Assembly (NCBI GenBank): GCA_009667805.1
Contig: CM019066.1
Coordinates: forward strand, 326,984,690-327,048,689
DNA: 64,000 nucleotides
Origin: Leptobrachium leishanense
Lineage: Eukaryota; Chordata; Amphibia; Anura; Megophryidae
Direction: 5' to 3'
Positions 43,294 through 57,583 of the stretch are shown piece by piece. The notes beneath the pieces are model-generated. The model ran no database searches and was not told the DNA's origin. It saw nothing but the letters and a program-made list of their open reading frames with translations. The stretch's first letter is position 1; the number at the start of each line of letters is the position of its first letter. The position numbers and the translations under genes were made by a program.

Positions 43294-46200
43294 TGTCAGG
43301 TACCAGTTTTCCAGAGGAACCAATTGTGCAGAAGTAGCGGCCCTTTCAGTATAGCTACTGGCAAAAAGAGCTGAATGGCATACACAGACCTCTCTTGCTC
43401 AGTAGGAGTGATGTTCAGACAGAGAACTCTTGGAACATTTCTTAGCACAACCACGATTTAATATATATATAGCAATAAACAGTCTCTCAGCAAGGTTAGT
43501 TCAGAAGTAAAGGATCATAAAGGCAGGCTGCAATCAGGCGTAATCAATAACAGGCAAAGGTCGGCAACAGGTATCAATATCAGAATATACTTGCTAGTAG
43601 ATTTTCCAGGAGACAAGGATCAACAGCTTGGTGTAGGTAGTACTTCAGCAAGATAGAAATTTGGCAAGTATTCAATGGAACAGGTAACAGGTGGGGCTTC
43701 AGGCAAGGATTTCACAGGTAAGAGGCTTCAGGCAAGGATTCCACAGGTAAGAGGCTTCAGGCAAGGATTCCACAGGTAAGAGGTTTCAGGTAAGGATTTC
43801 ACAGGTAGGCTCAGGTTGTGAACTGCAATAAACGAGCAATGACTTACTCAGCTTGTAGATTTTTTATAGGCAGGTATAACGAGTTGATTGGATCCAGCTG
43901 GCGTGCATCAGCGTGTCCAGACTTCCAGGTGAGTTGCAGCTGTAATGGCTATATGGGAGGATGCCTGCTCGCAGGGCCGGTGCTAGACTATTTTGCGCTC
44001 TAGGCAAGACCAGCTACTTGCGCCCCCCCCAAAAAAAAAAAAAAAACTCTGTGATACCCTCATACTCACCATACATTACTGTGGAGCTGTGGCCCTGCTG
44101 ATTTGGCCCCCTCTGATTTTTGGCTGCAGGGTGCGCCGCATGACGTCTGCCGCCAGTGCATAGTGTCCTTGCTGTTTGAGGCTTGGAGAGGTTTTGGGGC
44201 CCTTACAGTTGGTGGAAGGGGGTTAATAGGACCACTCGTTTGGGGGGGTGAGGGAGAGTGACGGTGGGGTATTTTACTGTGGGGGAGGCAGAGTGATGGC
44301 GGGGTATTTTTCTGAGTGGGATAGTAGTGATGGTGGGGTATATTACTGTGGGGGGAAATGGATGAGTGGGGTATATTACAGAGGGGGGTGCTTATACTGG
44401 GAGGGTGTGTCAGCCAGTGAGTGTTTATAATTGGGGAATGGGTGATGGTGGTCAGGGGTGTTTTCCAGGGGAGGGGGACCTGGCATGGGGATGTGTACTA
44501 CAGTGTGCAGTGTTCCTCTAGTTGTGCGAGCGAGCAGCCAGTCAGAGGAGCCGCCCCCTCCCTCCTCCTGATCAGGCTACCTCCAGGGCATAGCAGGGGT
44601 GTGGAAATTTAAAAAAAATCTACTTGTCCAATGGACTAAACTGGGAGCCTGATCTACGTGCCCCTAATGACAATCTACTTGTCCTGACGAGCAAAATAAT
44701 TTCAATAAAATAGCATTTAAATAACTTCCTCACAATAAAAACGAATAACCTGCTAAAGACACTGCCAGGGACAGACACCGCTACACAACACCACACAATC
44801 ATACATAGCTGAACACAGATTAGATGCTTATTCACGGATTGCCGGTGTAATCCAATGTTACAGCACTGAGACGCTATCTCTGTATGCAGTAACACTGCAA
44901 CCCCCTTCATATACACTGTAACGCCGCTTATCCTGTTGCTTTTAGATTTTACTTTTGTGTAATACCAGTATTTGTCGGGGCTTTAACACTGCGAAACACC
45001 AGCACCCAGTGAATAACTCACATTCTTTAGTTGGTTAACTGTGCTTCACTGCATTCATGCCAAGAGTCCTGGCTTCTGTGGGACAGTCTTAAGTAACATT
45101 AAAAATATAAATATTTCTAAGAAAGGAATATACTGTATCTCGTAGTATAGAAAACGTAGCTTTTATTGTTGAGGATTAAAACGTATGATGGGTTATTCAG
45201 AAAGCACTGAAATTTTGGTGCTTTCTCGTTCAGTGACTGCATTTCACTGACCCTGCGTTGAATTCACTATTCACCGCATGGTCGCCGAACTGACTGACAG
45301 AAGACTGCCAAATTGCAAAGAAAGAAAAAAGGAACTTTGCTATTCTTCTAATAGGTGTTTAAAGGTTATAAAAATGCATTAAAATGTGTTTAATAAAAAA
45401 GGTCTGTTACAGAATATAAAAAATAATATAGGGAATCAAAAACGTTGCCAACAAAGTTCCAAAAAGAGAAATAAAAAAAGGTCTGCTGAGAATGAAAATA
45501 ATAAATGGCTGAATAAAAACCGATATTAATATTGTACACACATATAAAATAGGACATAGAGCCAACATCACAGCTGTAGATTAGAAATTCCGTGATTACT
45601 TTAATGTAGAAGTGAAAATCTCTCCCTATCAGCATTAATTTTACTGCTAAGATACATACAGTATAGTTATACCGTATGAGAACACCGCAAACCTTAACTA
45701 GATGCTGTGCTCACTTACATACAACATAAAAGCCTTTTTTTTAAAAAAAAAAAAAACATTAAAAGTGATCTAGGAAATTATGTGTTTGCTCACTCAGACA
45801 GGGGAGGGGGTGACTTCAGCAAGGACAACTGTCTGATGAGGTGGAGGTGGAGAAGCCCAGTACCCCTGTTATCTGTCTACTTGTAGAGATGCTATCTGCT
45901 TTCTGGGGGCCAAGAAGGGGCTGTAACTCTCACCAGCTGAAAGGGAGAACACGGCGATGCATCGGCAGAAAGATCAATCAGCTCCTCTGCCTGCCCGGCG
46001 GGGGGGGGGGGGGAAAGAATAGCTGCAGGGTGAAACTTTTGACTTTTCAATTAGCCATCCCTTTATCTCCATTATGTGGCTGCCCTCTCACCTGGAGACT
46101 TTCATTGCAGAATTAAGTTGCCGGGCTGTGTAACAATCAGCAACAGACCAGCTTTTGAAAGTGCCGCTCGAGTAGCAGCGCGTGCTCCTGCTCCCAGCTA

Positions 46201-46738
46201 GCAGCCCGATCTCCAGTAACACTGATAACCATTCAGTGGTGGGGGGCGTGAACTAGCAGCTCCCACCAACACAGCGCGAGACAGATCCGAGCTCTGTTTA
46301 AATGCCTGTGATCGGCACAGCTCCTGCTACTTGCCCACCGGCCTGTGGCGCGCCCTTTGACCCTGGCCAGCCGGCTCCCTCTGATTAGGTCATAGGGAGT
46401 GCCGGATGGCCGGGGTATCGCAGGCGCCGGGCCCAGAACAGCACCGGCGGTGGATCATGCAACTGCAAGGGCCGCCCTTGCACCTTGCTGACACCTGGCA
46501 CGGGGTCGGCTGCGCTCCTAGGTGGCACTGCGCTCTAGGCGGCCGCCTAGCTCGCCTAGCGGGCACGCCGGCCCTGCCTGCTCGCGCGCGTGTGCTTTTC
46601 ATTCAGACCTTAGTTATTGAAGGAGAAGGACCAGAATTATAATGTCTCCTCAGCATGGACAGATCTTGGGGCCCAGGAATTACCAGGAGTCCAGTCAGCC
46701 ACAGGAAGAGCCGCTGAGGCCAGGAGAGGTACGTGACA
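43294..46738. mobile_element. Solo LTR (832 bp without its own insertion)
   Basis: Ends TGTCAGGTACC and GGTACGTGACA, flanked by the duplication GCCTC (43289-43293 and 46739-46743). It carries a 22-30-bp tandem block around TTCAGGCAAGGATTCCACAGG (about 43690-43800). It is interrupted by a hAT element at 43972-46576. Orientation unresolved. Confidence 0.88.
43972..46576. mobile_element. Non-autonomous hAT (CAGGGCCGG family), 2605 bp
   Basis: Ends CAGGGCCGGTGCTAG and CACGCCGGCCCTG, with exact 8-bp duplication CCTGCTCG (43964-43971 and 46577-46584). The interior is non-coding and composite. It has a GGGTATTTTACTGTGGGG tandem block (about 44260-44420) and a fragment related to the 3-bp-TSD MITE (about 45190-45320). 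46500-46560 is GC-rich. No transposase. Confidence 0.9.
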
Positions 46739-47219
46739 GCCTCCAAGCAGTTGTTTATGAATAGATTAAAGGAAAAGCATTTACCGTCATTTGAAATGTC
46801 ATTGTTTTGTTTCTAAATGTTTCTATACATCCTACAAATCCACCACTTCACAGGCAGGTTATGGGGTCCTCCTAGGCACGATATTTGAAGGAATTTTTCG
46901 TTTTTAATTTTAACCCTTATATCATGGAAATCTCACTGTCCCTTTAAAAACGTATTTTTTTAAACTTTTTGTCCTTGTTTCCTGTCCCCCAGGGCACTAC
47001 CCGGACCTCCATACACCTTTTATGGCAAATATCTTGCATATATGCCCTCTTGGAGGGCACTCTATAATTCGAACTTTCGAGTCCCATTGACTTGCATTGA
47101 GTTCGGTTCGTGTTTGAGTTCGAACTCGAACTTTTGAAATTGTTAGAGTTCGAATGCGAACCAAACACGGGGGTGTTCGGCTCATCATAATACACAGCAC
47201 TGAGCCCCAGAAGAATATA

Positions 47220-47520
47220 CCCAGCACTGGTTATATGGATATATTTGCCCCAGATCACATGGATATTATTGCCCCCAGTTCACATGGATATTATTGCCCC
47301 CCAGTTCACATGGATATTATTGCCCCAGCTCACATGGATATTATTGCCCCCAGTTCACATGGATATTATTGCCCCCCAGTTCACATGGATATTATTGCCC
47401 CAGCTCACATGGATATTATTGCCCCCAGTTCACATGCATATAATTGCCCCCCAGTTCACATGGATATAATTGCCCCCATTTCACATGGATATAATTGCCC
47501 CCATTTCACATGGATAGATC
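47220..47520. repeat. Minisatellite with CACATGGATATTATTGCCCC units
   Basis: About 14 units of 20-22 bp (core CAGTTCACATGGATATTATT). It is a diverged relative of the CATGGATAT minisatellites elsewhere in the window. It lies between the hAT end at 47188 and a TTAA-family MITE, so its carrier element is not defined. Confidence 0.9.
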
Positions 47521-47559
47521 CCAGCCACAGCGAGCTCGCGTCCTCCCTTTGCAGCGCAA

Positions 47560-48568
47560 TCGGCCAGGATCCTCGATGTCAGCCCAGCCTGCGGAACCCA
47601 GCCGGGCACAATTCACAATATCGTGCCGGAGCGATGATGTCTATTACAGACATCCCCCCCGCCAGTGAAGAGACCTCTATCCCTTTCCATCCGTGCAGGC
47701 CACCGGGAAAAGGCAGGCACCGTTTGGAAGCACACAGCCTGCCCTTCCAAGCGGCGGCTGTCTTTAACCCCTAGGGGGCTGAATCCCGATACAGGCGCCG
47801 TATCGCGGTCCCCTCTCGGAGCTGGCCGACATCTTGGATGTTGGTCAAGCTTCCGGGATATCACCCTGATGACTGTTGTCATTGCGCATAGCGTGATGGC
47901 GTCAGTTCTGCAATTAACCCCTAGCTGCCACCTATGGTGGAGATAGTGGGTTCATTGGAACCCCATATCTCCTGATCCGTGACAGCTAGGGCTTAATGTT
48001 TGATATCATTGGAACGGCCAGAGCATGGCCTTTCCAATGATACCAAACATGACTATGTAAAAGTTAACAAAAATTAAATAAAAATGTAAAAAGTTTTTTT
48101 TGTTTTATTAATGCAGCAATATTGTTCTCATTTCACTTATAATGTGAACAATGATGCTGCACTAATCATTTTTTCTATGGGGGCGTTTGCTAAAAAAACA
48201 CGTAATTTTCCCTAAAAAAAAATTTTTGGAGTCCCCATTTCTAATTTGTTTAACAAGCGCACCTCATAGAAAATATAACTGAAAAGGCTTGCATGATAAA
48301 ATGTGAAAAAAAAACACTTTACACAATGTAGATGATTGAAAATTCAATTTTTATAGTATTTTTTGTTAGGATATTCAGGCAGGACATGACGGATACATAT
48401 AATAATGATATATTATGAATCTGCCGAGTCTGCCGGAAAGAACGATATATAATATGTCTGGGTTGTATAATAAAATGTGACTTCAAACCGCATTTAAACA
48501 TGATGAGCGAAACCGGTAAAAATGAGCTCAGCACAGAGGTGTGAAATGGCTCAGCAGCGAAAGGGTTA
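47560..48568. mobile_element. TTAA-family MITE, left end eroded
   Basis: The right end ...CAGCGAAAGGGTTAA and interior blocks (GATATCATTGGAACGGCC, GGAAAGAACGATATATAAT) match 31309-32568 and 60603-61730. No coding sequence. Confidence 0.7.
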
Positions 48569-49144
48569 AAAACATATGGTATTTAGGAAGTAAAAAAAAA
48601 AGAAACGAAAAAACTTTCATTTACAACATTTGTTATGTCTGCATAGCCTTTTCTTTGAAATTTTAAGACATGATGTGAGCGATCGTCCTTCTTGCCAGTC
48701 TTCAAGCCAGCGCGGCACACAGCCACTGAGCGGAGGAAAAAAAGCGGGTGAGAATTTAGAAAGTCAGTGTATGAACATGCTGCGCCTCATGGCACATATG
48801 GAGTATATGATTGGTCTTAAATTACTACATCGAACAATAACACGATCAATAATATTAAAGTTTTGGCTTAATGGTGCCTGAGGAGACGATACCCTATACA
48901 AGTCAGACATCTATCACCTAGAAAGGTACGAGAGATACAGCAACCCTACACCACTCCTTCAGCCTTGTCAGGAGGATGTAGCTGATACCTCCTAAGTATC
49001 TCATGGAGCATCATTGGAGGTTGCCAAACCGGCCATATTTTCTAAGATGCATGTATTTTTTGTATGCTAACTGATGACACATGAAAGTGCAGCCCGGCAG
49101 TGTGTAGAATTCATAGATTGCTGGACAGAGATAACATCACCTAA
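48569..49144. other. Unassigned sequence
   Basis: No gene, repeat family or structure recognised. Confidence 0.4.
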
Positions 49145-49432
49145 GGCCCCGCTCACACTGTGTGATTTATCGCCCGGGTTGCCGCGAATTTGCGGCAAAA
49201 TCCGCACGATGTTGCGCTATGTAGCATCTCCAATGCATTTCAATGGAGCTGTTCACATCTTGCCGCGCGACGTTGTGCGATGTGGCATGTTGCGCGTCGC
49301 GGTAGCATGTCGCTGGTAAATGACCCTTTTTTTGCGATTTCCATTGGTGGTGCTTTGCAAAATCGCGCAAAACAGTGACGTCATGAATATGATAATCGCA
49401 TGATTTTCAAGTCGCACAGTGTGAACGGGGCC
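49145..49432. mobile_element. PIF/Harbinger-like MITE, 288 bp
   Basis: Inverted ends GGCCCCGCTCACACTG and CAGTGTGAACGGGGCC, and an interior rich in GCGCGAC-type repeats. The flanking trinucleotides TAA and TTA fit a slightly mutated TWA target. Confidence 0.75.
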
Positions 49433-50349
49433 TTAACCTGTGAACTGATTTTCCTCTTGCTGTATGAATCCTGCATATGGATACAGTGAGCATGTTTGTG
49501 TTCGGCCCTTTAGCACGCTGACGTTTTATGAGTTTCCCTGAAAATATTGTCAATCTGTCAAAACAGTGCCTCCTCATCATACCAAGAATATGGGAAAACA
49601 ATCTCCATGCAAGTGGGACTTGTACCCTTTACCCTATTTGCACCATCCTAAGGATGGCACTGATTTGGGAGCAAAAAAAAAAAAAAAATCGATGTCCAAA
49701 GTTTCCACTTTGCACAGGTTTTTGGAAGCACAGCTATAAGCTCACACCCTCCCTGACTGATATTACTGAAGGAAACATAGCAAGTTATGTTGAACAGCAA
49801 CATGCTTTTACATTTTCTTCCTCTTCACATACTTGTTCACAGCAATCTCGCCCGATCTGCCGATTCTGGCAGCCGGGAGCAGAGTGAGACTGGGGACAGT
49901 CCCCAGTCTCCCTCCACGAATCACTCCGGGGTCCTGCACGATCTCGGAAGAGCAGCAGGATCACTGTTCACTTTATAATTGTAAACTTAATAATAGTGCT
50001 GCCTTAGAAAAGAAAAAATAGAGAATAATATTATTTAATTTGATATTTTATTTTTATGTAAATCTAACTTGATTATTTTTGATATCACTGGAAAGGCCAT
50101 AATCTGACCATTCCAATGATACCTCATATGTCCCTCTAGCCCTTAGGGCTCTAGAAATACAGTGGTCTAAATGAGTGTGTAAAAAAAATACAGAGCAAGG
50201 CGCCTCCTTGTGGCAGGTGCCTGTAGGCACATGCCTACTCTGCCTAGTTATAAATCTGGCCCTGATTGAGCATAAATATATTGTGTCTATCTGCTTACTG
50301 GATCTGCTTGTGCCTATATGGTATAGTATAGAATCTGCATGTGGATATA
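49433..50349. other. Unassigned with MITE debris
   Basis: 49850-49960 holds a hairpin (GACTGGGGACAGTCCCCAGTC) and is related in reverse to 52770-52850. 50070-50130 has the GGAAAGGCC palindrome of the TTAA family. 50190-50260 reads like the inner part of another hAT. No gene supported. Confidence 0.45.
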
Positions 50350-51964
<1,615 letters not shown>

Positions 51965-51966
51965 TA

Positions 51967-52530
51967 TGTGAATGATATCATGTGTGTCTGGACACATTTT
52001 AAGCAGATGTAAAAAAAAAAAAATTTAAATGTATCTGCTCAAGTTCTGCATTTTCTTGTATAAAATACAATTTTGCCTTTGGCCCCAAAACCTGTAGAAC
52101 CGCCTATGCATGCACAAGTAACCACAGGCGCTGCACATCCTGCAGATTTGCAGCAAATTCAGGTGTTCTTTTCATTTCAATGTTTTTGGATATTAGCAAA
52201 TTGCTGAGAGTTCATTATCAATATAAATATACAGTATATAAACTGGGGGATAACCCATCTTACTCATAAAAGTGTTGGTTTTGCTGGCATTTAGTGGGAT
52301 GTAAATACCCCATAACACTTCACCTATGCCCACTTGTCACACTCCTTCCTATCTCTCTGCCAGTGGTGATTCTTTTTTGCTCCATTGTTACAGTGAACCT
52401 TACAGCCTCGTGTACGGTCACACTGCTGGTGTCTCTGGAATATATGCAATGTTTTGCTGGATGGAACATACTTCATTTTTATTTTATGTTCGATCAAGAG
52501 CTATTTGGATTTTTTTTGTCTGAACACCCA
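51967..52530. other. Unassigned AT-rich sequence
   Basis: No gene or repeat structure recognised beyond short A runs. Confidence 0.4.
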
Positions 52531-53135
52531 TTGGCCCATATTACATTCATGGCGCTAAAACTAGGATGCTAACAGGGAAAACTTGCACCTGCGGGTTTCC
52601 CCCTAGCGTTCCCGGTCTAGCACCATATTACAGGCCAGGTGCTAATTCAGCAGTCTGCCCTGTAATACAGCGCTACCCTCCCTGATACTTGAGGTAGTGC
52701 TTCCGTGCCACCGTATCACCTCCTGGAGTCCATAGGACTCCATGGAGGGTTGTGCTGCCGAGCCGGGAGCCCTGCGTGATCACGCTCTCCCGTGATCGTG
52801 CAAGAACGCAGAGCAAGACTGGGGACTTTTTATCCTCAGTCTCACTCTGATCCCGGTGGCCATAAGTCGTCGCAGGATGAGTGGGGAGTATCTGATTTTT
52901 TTGGGGCGGGGGTTTAAGCTGGTGCTACCTAAATCTGCAGAAGCGAAATCAGTTAATCACAGCTGGTGCTAACGTTTTTGTTAGCGTTACAAAGTCCTAA
53001 CGTTAATTACTGATTGAGCTCCCTACTTTAAGTATAGGGAGCGCAAAGTACAGTAAGCTCACAAAATCACTGATGCGGTAATGCAATTTTTAACCAGTCA
53101 GCGTAAGGAATGTAATATGGGGGAGTATGCGTTAA
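52531..53135. mobile_element. Probable PIF/Harbinger-like MITE
   Basis: Ends GGCCCATATTACATTC (52531) and GGAATGTAATATGGG (about 53115-53130) are inverted. The interior includes GTGATCACG palindromes and GCTAACGTTTTTGTTAGC near 52968. It may extend to about 53205 (GTAAAAGGGC). Target duplication not resolved. Confidence 0.55.
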
Positions 53136-53903
53136 AGTCACTTATCCTGGCGTTAATGCTCACATATCTGAGCGCTAACACTAGTGTCACAATTGTAAAA
53201 GGGCTCATTATTTTTGTGCAACGCTATGTAAGGGTGTTATGGATGGATGGATGAATGAATGAATAATTGGATGGGAAGGAAAGTTTACCTCAGATAAAGA
53301 CAGACTGATGACTCCTGACTTTTGTGTTTCCAGAAGTTCAAACATTTCTGTAACGATAACAAAAACAAAATTATTATTTTCTTGTTAAAAAAAAGACAGA
53401 CTGTAATACTTCTATGTAATCATTGTTCACATGAATCTGACATCATACATTCGCTAACACTTTCAAGTCGAATTCAATAATTGTGCCACCACATCACCAT
53501 TAAATGTAGAGATCGCATCATGCGATTCCATCTGGACGTGTATATGTGGTGTTGATCTTATATCATTGTTAACAGATTTACAAAACTAATTCTTTATAAA
53601 TACAATCATGTTTGTGCATGTGTTTGGACCATGGCAATATTTTTGTATGACCTGCTTTTTTTTAAAAAAAAAAGTCACCTAGTTTTTTTATTGTTTTGGT
53701 TTATTTTCCTTCGATTAGATGCATGGAGACTGAGGTAGGATAACACTGTGCATGATGACCTAAACAAGGTACATAGTAATACTCAATAATAATAAAGTCA
53801 TGCATTGCCAAGAAGAAGCAGCTTTGTTTTAGGCTTTCTGGCCCCCTTGCTATTTTTCATAGAGTATCAGTTTCTGGTGTCCTAGGTAAATGCCCTGTCC
53901 TTC
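53136..53903. other. Unassigned, possibly host intergenic
   Basis: AT-rich. A short GGATGGATGAATGAATGAAT tract lies at about 53240. No gene recognised. Confidence 0.4.
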
Positions 53904-53906
53904 TTA

Positions 53907-54226
53907 GGACGGGGTCAGACAAGTGTTTTTAAGAGCGGAAGGAACGTCCGTGAGAGTGGACGTTCCTTCCACTCTGACGCCCGTCTGGCTGCCTCACTGA
54001 GAGCAGTTAGTGCGCTCAATCTTCCTATGGAGGATTGCACTTTGCAGCCCTTTCGAATGCGCGTCCTAGCACTTCGACGGGGAGGCTTTCTAAACAGATG
54101 CAGCGTGCGCAATTCGAGCGCACACTACAGCGTGTGGCCGGCCCCGCTGCATCGTTACAACGATGCTACGGACACCGGAAGGCACGCCAGTACAGGCGCA
54201 CATAGTGCGCTCGTCTGATCCCAGTC
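53907..54226. mobile_element. PIF/Harbinger-like MITE, 320 bp
   Basis: Inverted ends GGACGGGGTCAGAC and GTCTGATCCCAGTC, with the 3-bp duplication TTA at 53904-53906 and 54227-54229. Interior palindrome AGGAACGTCCGTGAGAGTGG... at about 53938-53970. Confidence 0.85.
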
Positions 54227-54229
54227 TTA

Positions 54230-54599
54230 GCAATAGGGTCCTGCGATCTTGGCAGTAGCTTTCACACAGCTTTAGAAAAGCAAGCTGTGGTTGAATCAGG
54301 GCTGCAGATCTACCCGTCTGGTGAGATCAGCAGAGCCAGCCAATAGGAGTCTGGCAATGATGGTGCCCAGCAAGTGAGGGTTTGAGGTGTGCTTTAAGTA
54401 TAATAACCCCTCGTGTGTCCCTGTATTGATTATGATAGAGAGACTCTATAGTTACGTCTCCTGCTCACAATAGTTTAAAACTGCAGTAATTTATAAAACT
54501 TTCTGCTGTTATAAGACTGCCCCTCTATGACCAACGTCACAGGAGAAAGCTATAATACAGGTTGGCCTCCCCTTATCCAAAACTCTAAAATCCAGAAGA
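54230..54599. other. Unassigned
   Basis: No gene or repeat structure recognised. Confidence 0.4.
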
Positions 54600-54607
54600 C
54601 TTAGAAG

Positions 54608-56510
54608 CAGTGGCGACTCTAGGAACAATATTTAGGGGGGGCACAGAAGATACCGCAGTCAAAATTGGGGGGGCACTAATATTTTCACCACTAAATCATA
54701 CCACTGAATAAAACTAAGGGCCCAATCACCTGGTGTGAATTAAAACACCATCACTAAAGGAAAAATTTAGCGCGAGTCGCTAAAACTTAGTGCCTGACGA
54801 CCTACTAACAGATCACCTTGTCTGCAGTAGTCCATAAACAAGGTCGTTTGGCGCACGCTAGGAAAACTCTAAGACCTGGGCTGAGACCCAGCGCTAATGC
54901 AGTTGTATACAGGACAGAACTGTTTTTTCTTTCCAGTGCAGAGTGCCGGGCCATACCTATCCCCTGCCCTCACAAGCTTTAATATGAACACATCCAGTGA
55001 ATAACCCTGCATTATTAAAATCCTCCATGGTGGCCGCATCATCCATGTTTTGATGCACACATATATTAAGGCTGATGGGCATTGCATGATAAATGCCACC
55101 CAGCAGCATGTAGAATCATTACACTGCATTTAATGGATCCAAAAGGAAGGCCAGGTGAGCCACATTAACTTCCCTGCTGCAGCATATAAATAACACGTTT
55201 CAGGGCAAGACTTATCCATGTGTCACTTTAAACATGGTCCACACGGTCACCCTAATAATCAACCACTTCCATACTATGAATAACCTCCAGCATAAAATGT
55301 TTAAAATTAGGCAATATATTAGGATATATGTGGATAAAGGATACATTTATAATAGAGCCTACTGCAACAGCAACGACAATGCGGACCAGATCCATTGCTA
55401 TGGTGTATGGGGCCAAGAGAACACCTGTGCTGCATTCCTTTCAAATGCCTGTTAATTTTGGTGAGGACCTGTTTTTACATTTTTTTTGGAGATAGCACCA
55501 GGGTTGAGCAGTAGGTAAAATGTTGCAATTAGCGCCCCTAAAAAATTAGCGCTGGCACCAAGTGATCTGTTAGCTGCAAAAGCGCTAGAGATCTCTAGCG
55601 CTCTCTGTGTTAAGTAAAGGACGCGGAAAGTACAGTAAGCTCGCAGTACAAATCGCTAATAGCAACGCGCTAAGTGATTTTTCCCGTTTGTAGCGGGAGG
55701 CAAACGATCTGTTGGTCAGGTGCTAGACTCAATTAACCTGGCGCTAATGCAAAACCATGCCAACGCAAGGGTTAGCTCACACCAGGTAATAGTTCCCTAA
55801 ATAAGTATATATATAAATAAGGTTCCAAAACCCCAGAGTAATGTGACGCGGTGAGTAATGTGACGCAATGAGTAATGTGATGCAATGATGCCTTTTTATT
55901 GTACTAACCTGATACTTTATTTGCCGCAATTCGGCAGTTTTCCCTGAATGTCTGATTGCTGCTTCAGCGACTCCACTTTTAGCAAATTACAGTGAATATT
56001 CACTAAATAGGAATTCACTATATTTTCAGCAAAATGAATTCCCCTGAAATGTGATGAAAAGCAAAGGATCTAAAGATGATTAGACGCTTTAGATTCTAAC
56101 TTCCATAATAACCCTAAAATGCTATATACCCAGGGAAATACAATAAAAATAATAAACAATGTGGCATTTAGCTACCCCCTTAACCCCTAATATGCCATTA
56201 TTCATGGGAAAACATGAAATGAATACTGTGCAGCATGTAGCCTTAAGATTAAGTGTCCGTTATTATTTAATGTTTTATGACTGTTATTTCAAACTGAATA
56301 TGGTCATGTTGGGTATCATTGGAAAGGCCAGAATCTGCCCTTCCAATGATACATAGGTTGTCTATATACGCTGCACAGGGACGGAGATACAGCGTTTCGA
56401 AAAAGTGTGGGAGCTGGATGCTGATTTTTGGTGGGGGGGCACATGGGGGGGCAAGGAATAACCTAGGGGGGGCAATTGCCCCCCCTTGCCCCCCTGTAGA
56501 GTCGCCTATG
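54608..56510. mobile_element. Non-autonomous hAT (CAGTGGCGACTCTA family)
   Basis: Ends CAGTGGCGACTCTAGG and TAGAGTCGCCTATG, with exact 8-bp duplication CTTAGAAG (54600-54607 and 56511-56518). It has GGGGGGGC tracts just inside both ends. It contains a nested PIF-like MITE and, near 56300-56350, a GGAAAGGCC block of the TTAA family. No transposase. Confidence 0.9.
54718..55797. mobile_element. PIF/Harbinger-like MITE, 1080 bp, nested
   Basis: Ends GGGCCCAATCACCTGGTGTGA and TCACACCAGGTAATAGTTCCC, with TAA duplicated at 54715-54717 and 55798-55800. Interior GCGCTAA-rich repeats. Non-coding. Confidence 0.85.
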
Positions 56511-56518
56511 CTTAGAAG

Positions 56519-57101
56519 TATGGAAATTTTCAAGATTTTCTGGATTTTAGCTAAACTCAGCTTTCTAATACTCTGGACAGGTCCTGCTCTTCGGTGACGT
56601 GGCTCCAATCTCAGCAGAACAGCTCATACCAAGTCTGCACAGCCTCAGTGTGTGACACGCTGCACAGAGACATGCTGGCTCTGTGCAGCATGTCAATGGA
56701 GAAAGGCTGCACAGCTCTCCTGGCATGTGTACACAGTCTGGTACTGCAGCAAGAAGGGCATCACGGCTCCCCAGGCACAATCACCTTCCCGCTGCAGCAG
56801 CAGAGAGCCTAGCCTTTCTGTCGCAGTCCTCTTCCTCTCAGACATCGGTTTCTACTGGATTCTGAAACTCAGAATGTTTGGGGTCCGGAACATTCCAGAT
56901 AAAGGGTGCACAACCTGTACATTTAAAATACTTTAAAAAGTCACTTCCTGCCTGGAATTTACCTTTACATGCGTTTCTGAATTCTAGTTATTATTACTTT
57001 GAGCTTAATCCACTTTTTTTGTCCGTGTTAGATGTTACACACACACACACACCCCTATATACTGTATATGTAACATGGGATATTGAAGATAAATCACTTA
57101 C
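56519..57101. other. Calpain intron or 3' flank, unassigned
   Basis: Downstream of the calpain 117-nt exon on the minus strand. I looked for the next expected short exons and could not identify them. A (CA)n tract lies at about 57037-57052. Confidence 0.4.
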
Positions 57102-57218
57102 TAAATAAAGTCTCAAGCCGAATCAAGCAGGTGATGAAGTCATCAAAGTGAACAGCAGCACCATTTAAGACGTATTTATGGATGATGACTTCCTGAATTT
57201 TGTTGTTCAGATTGAAAC
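57102..57218 (-). CDS. Calpain exon (117 nt), penta-EF-hand domain
   Basis: Minus-strand exon bounded by a polypyrimidine/AG acceptor (CTTGCTATTCAG, just right of 57218) and a GTAAGTG donor (57101-57095). It encodes GFNLNNKIQEVIIHKY...FDDFITCLIRLETLF, clearly the calpain calcium-binding C-terminal region. The cysteine-protease core is not in the window. It follows the 79-nt exon in matching phase: that exon ends with one base of a Gly codon and this one starts with two. Lengths 79 and 117 nt are, from memory, those of conserved vertebrate calpain exons. Which paralogue is unclear. Confidence 0.88.
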
Positions 57219-57583
57219 CTGAATAGCAAGAAACGCACGAGAGAACAAATAAACAAGCGTATAAACAAATCCCGAGTAAAAATAAATAAATGTTAAAATG
57301 AAAAGATAATTCTGTTCTACGCTCAAGGTTTACTGGAATGCGTGACACAGATGTTCGTGCAGACTCGAGCCTTGCTGGCCATGGCCTGGGATAGCACATT
57401 ATGTAAAGTGCATGTTCAGCAAGAAATAAAGTGCCAGTCTGGGAATAAGGTTTTCCATTCCAAACTAATCTTCCATTTCTGACTTACTGTGTCTGTAGGT
57501 CTAAACATATTGTTTTGTATTGCTTTGCTGTGCAGAATGTTTATACAGGTTTTTGGGAAAGAGACGAATAAACCGAACATGAA

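Larger units (their letters stand above)
43220..47188 (+). mobile_element. 3' end of the BED-hAT element, split by a nested solo LTR
   Basis: 43220-43293 and 46744-47188 together match 33680-34152, ending in GTTCG-rich repeats and GGTGTTCGGCTCATCA near 47188. The split is at the solo LTR 43294-46738. This gives a full 3' side for the hAT copy starting at 36765. Confidence 0.8.

Noticed and set aside
47154..47774. 206-codon frame
   Set aside because: Runs over the 47 kb minisatellite and MITE sequence, with no recognisable domain.
56565..56865. Several short Cys-rich frames on both strands as a calpain or toxin-like exon
   Set aside because: No splice-site phase match, no calpain similarity and no conserved cysteine pattern.
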